64,000 nucleotides of DNA from Halobacillus mangrovi (GTDB lineage: Bacteria > Bacillota > Bacilli > Bacillales > Halobacillaceae), in contig NZ_CP020772.1 of NCBI RefSeq assembly GCF_002097535.1, forward strand, positions 372,001 to 436,000, given 5' to 3'. Under the pieces are notes generated by a model, which saw nothing but the letters and a program-made list of their open reading frames with translations, did not search any database and was not told where the DNA came from. Below are positions 61,705 through 64,000 of the stretch, one piece after another. Both the position numbers and the translations under genes were made by a program. Within the stretch, counting starts at the first letter, position 1; each line of letters begins with the position of its first letter.

Positions 61705-62565
61705 ATGAGTAACCAAAGTAAGTGGTTTTGGATATTTCTTTCGCCGGTGCTGTTAGCCCTGACGGTCGTTGTTGTCTTCCCGTTTGTGTATGGATTTGTT
61801 TTTTCATTTTCCGATTGGAACGGTCTTACAGCTACATCATTTGTAGGGCTTGAACATTATATTAACCTATTCCAAGAAGAAGAATTTATGAATTCAATTT
61901 GGTTCACCGTGAAATTCTCTGTCGTAACGGTGATTCTTTTAAACGTATTTGGACTTGGTCTTGCATTGATTGTCACACGTAAAATTAAATCTGGTAATCT
62001 ACTTCGAACAGTATTCTTTATGCCTAATTTAATTGGTGGATTAATCCTGGGATTCATCTGGCAGTTTATTTTCATCAGCGTGTTTGGAGATGTTGGAAAT
62101 CTTCTTGGATTAGAGAGTATGCAAGGATGGCTTTCTACACCAGAGACAGGATTTTGGGGACTTGTCATACTAACATCATGGCAGATGGCAGGTTATATCA
62201 TGATCATCTATATTGCTTACCTGGAAAATATACCCAAGGATTTAATTGAAGCAGCTCAAATTGATGGGGCAACCGCTCTTCAGCGCTTCAAAAATATTAT
62301 TTTTCCACTTGTAGCCCCTGCTTTTACGGTCAGTATGTTTTTAACGTTATCTATGGCTTTTAAAATCTATGATCAGAACCTCTCATTAACGAATGGCGGG
62401 CCATTTAATTCTACGCAAATGGTAGCGATGGAGATTGTACGAACAGCCTTCTCAGATAATGAAATGGCTTACGCTCAAGCGAAAGCTGTGATTTTCTTTT
62501 TAATTGTAGCCGTGATTGCTTTGACACAGGTTTATTACAATAAAAAACGGGAGGTAGATCTGTAA
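61705..62565 (+). CDS. Sugar ABC transporter permease (MalF/MsmF type)
   Basis: A 286-residue permease with six helices. The EAA loop reads DLIEAAQIDGATALQRFKNIIFPLVAP, the contact point for the ATPase. NGGPFNSTQM near the C-terminus is a common MalF-like piece. AAGGAGGAGCTCC precedes the ATG. Its stop overlaps the next gene (TAATG). Confidence 0.93.
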   Translation: MSNQSKWFWIFLSPVLLALTVVVVFPFVYGFVFSFSDWNGLTATSFVGLEHYINLFQEEEFMNSIWFTVKFSVVTVILLNVFGLGLALIVTRKIKSGNLLRTVFFMPNLIGGLILGFIWQFIFISVFGDVGNLLGLESMQGWLSTPETGFWGLVILTSWQMAGYIMIIYIAYLENIPKDLIEAAQIDGATALQRFKNIIFPLVAPAFTVSMFLTLSMAFKIYDQNLSLTNGGPFNSTQMVAMEIVRTAFSDNEMAYAQAKAVIFFLIVAVIALTQVYYNKKREVDL

Positions 62566-63389
62566 TGAAAAGGAATAAGGAAAAAAGAAATCTATTCTCC
62601 ATTGAAGTGCTTGGTTTAGTATTGGGTTTGATTTGGATTGCGCCTTTCTACCTTATGATTGTAAATGCGTTAAAAACAAAAAAACAGATTTTTACAGGTG
62701 TTCTTGGGTTACCGGACTCGGTTGCACTAGGAAACTTCGTACAAGCTTTTGTTGATTTGGAATTTTTGAAGTCACTATTTAACTCTGTGCTTATTACAGG
62801 AGTAAGTGTTGCTGTAATCATCTTGTTTTCAGCGATGGCAGGCTATGCTTTAGCTCGGAATAAAAGCAAGCTAAGTGGCGGGCTGTTTTTTGTTTTTGTG
62901 GCAGCTATGCTGATTCCTTTTCAATCTGTCATGATCCCTCTTGTCTCGATTTTTGGCCAAGTAGACATGTTGAATGCCGCAGGGTTGATTTTTATGTATC
63001 TTGGGTTCGGGTGTAGTTTATCGATCTTCTTGTATCATGGGGCAATGACCTCCATTCCGAAGTCGCTCGATGAAGCTGCCATTATTGATGGGGCCAATCG
63101 CTTTCAATTATTCTGGTACATTATCTTTCCGTTGCTTAAGCCGATATCCGTTACTGTGGGGATATTGAATGTGATCTGGATTTGGAATGATTATCTATTG
63201 CCTTCCCTTGTCCTTAATGAAGCCAACGCGACAATCCCTTTGAAAATGTTCTTCTTCTTCGGGGAGTACACGAAGCAATGGCATCTGGCATTAGCTGGGC
63301 TGACACTTGCGATCATCCCAGTCATCATCTTCTATTTCTTTGCACAAAAGCAGATTCTTAAAGGAGTTTCCGAAGGAGCTGTAAAATAA
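62565..63389 (+). CDS. Sugar ABC transporter permease (MalG/MsmG type)
   Basis: A 274-residue permease with six helices. The EAA loop is SLDEAAIIDGANRFQLFWYI; IFPLLKP follows. IWNDYLLPSLVL is typical of MalG/MsmG. It pairs with the preceding permease to form the channel. No ATPase gene follows; the alpha-glucosidase starts 35 bases later. Confidence 0.93.
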   Translation: MKRNKEKRNLFSIEVLGLVLGLIWIAPFYLMIVNALKTKKQIFTGVLGLPDSVALGNFVQAFVDLEFLKSLFNSVLITGVSVAVIILFSAMAGYALARNKSKLSGGLFFVFVAAMLIPFQSVMIPLVSIFGQVDMLNAAGLIFMYLGFGCSLSIFLYHGAMTSIPKSLDEAAIIDGANRFQLFWYIIFPLLKPISVTVGILNVIWIWNDYLLPSLVLNEANATIPLKMFFFFGEYTKQWHLALAGLTLAIIPVIIFYFFAQKQILKGVSEGAVK

Positions 63390-63412
63390 CTAGTTTTTAA
63401 AAAATCAAGTAA

Positions 63413-64000
<588 letters not shown>

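Overview
The window looks like chromosomal DNA of a moderately halophilic, aerobic to facultative low-GC Gram-positive of the Bacillaceae (Halobacillus, Virgibacillus or Pontibacillus type). This is inferred from the Bacillus-style gene set (gntR/gntP with its operator, ahpCF with a PerR box, des-desK-desR, yxjG behind an S-box, ohrA/ohrR, malate:quinone oxidoreductase, CYP152 peroxygenase), AGGAGG-type ribosome binding sites, abundant U-tailed hairpin terminators and rather acidic proteins. No tRNA, rRNA, CRISPR array, prophage or transposase was seen. The clearest mobile-type sequence is an inverted pair of about 100-bp interspersed repeats near 52.8-53.1 kb.

Layout. 0-10 kb: 3' part of an epoxide-hydrolase-like gene, cidA/cidB-type genes, a lone HNH endonuclease resembling phosphorothioate-dependent restriction enzymes, a PRC-barrel protein, mqo, a sugar acetyltransferase, a SAM riboswitch driving a MetE-like methyltransferase, an aldo/keto reductase and lipoproteins. 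10-20 kb: a DUF420 membrane protein, ahpCF, gntP-gntR, a secreted alkaline phosphatase, and ldh behind three Rex boxes followed by a truncated lactate permease. 20-33 kb: codBA behind a PyrR-type attenuator, then a minus-strand catabolic cassette of a TRAP transporter, two M20 amidohydrolases and a PucR/CdaR-type activator.

33-46 kb: lipoproteins, a fatty-acid peroxygenase P450, a secreted lipase, an oxidoreductase, and a TetR-controlled ABC efflux-type operon with twin operators. A run of small membrane-protein genes follows, ending in a frameshifted CrtC/AttH-like gene. 46-58 kb: azoreductase, the divergent ohrA/ohrR pair, a homocysteine methyltransferase, a macrodomain protein, dapA behind a lysine riboswitch, des with desKR, and a sulfatase. 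58-64 kb: a CoA-type Nudix hydrolase, then a LacI regulator and an ABC sugar-uptake operon leading into an alpha-glucosidase cut by the window end. Four copies of one palindromic operator tie the regulator to that operon.

Themes: regulation is unusually readable here. There are three RNA switches or attenuators (SAM, lysine, PyrR) and recognisable sites for PerR, GntR, Rex, OhrR, DesR, TetR and LacI. Several genes are eroding: the lactate permease is cut to 89 residues, the CrtC-like gene is frameshifted, and a small membrane ORF near 10.8 kb has an internal stop. The least explained pieces are the TRAP/M20/PucR cassette, the small-membrane-protein cluster, a 25-residue membrane microprotein and a secreted protein with an internal duplication.
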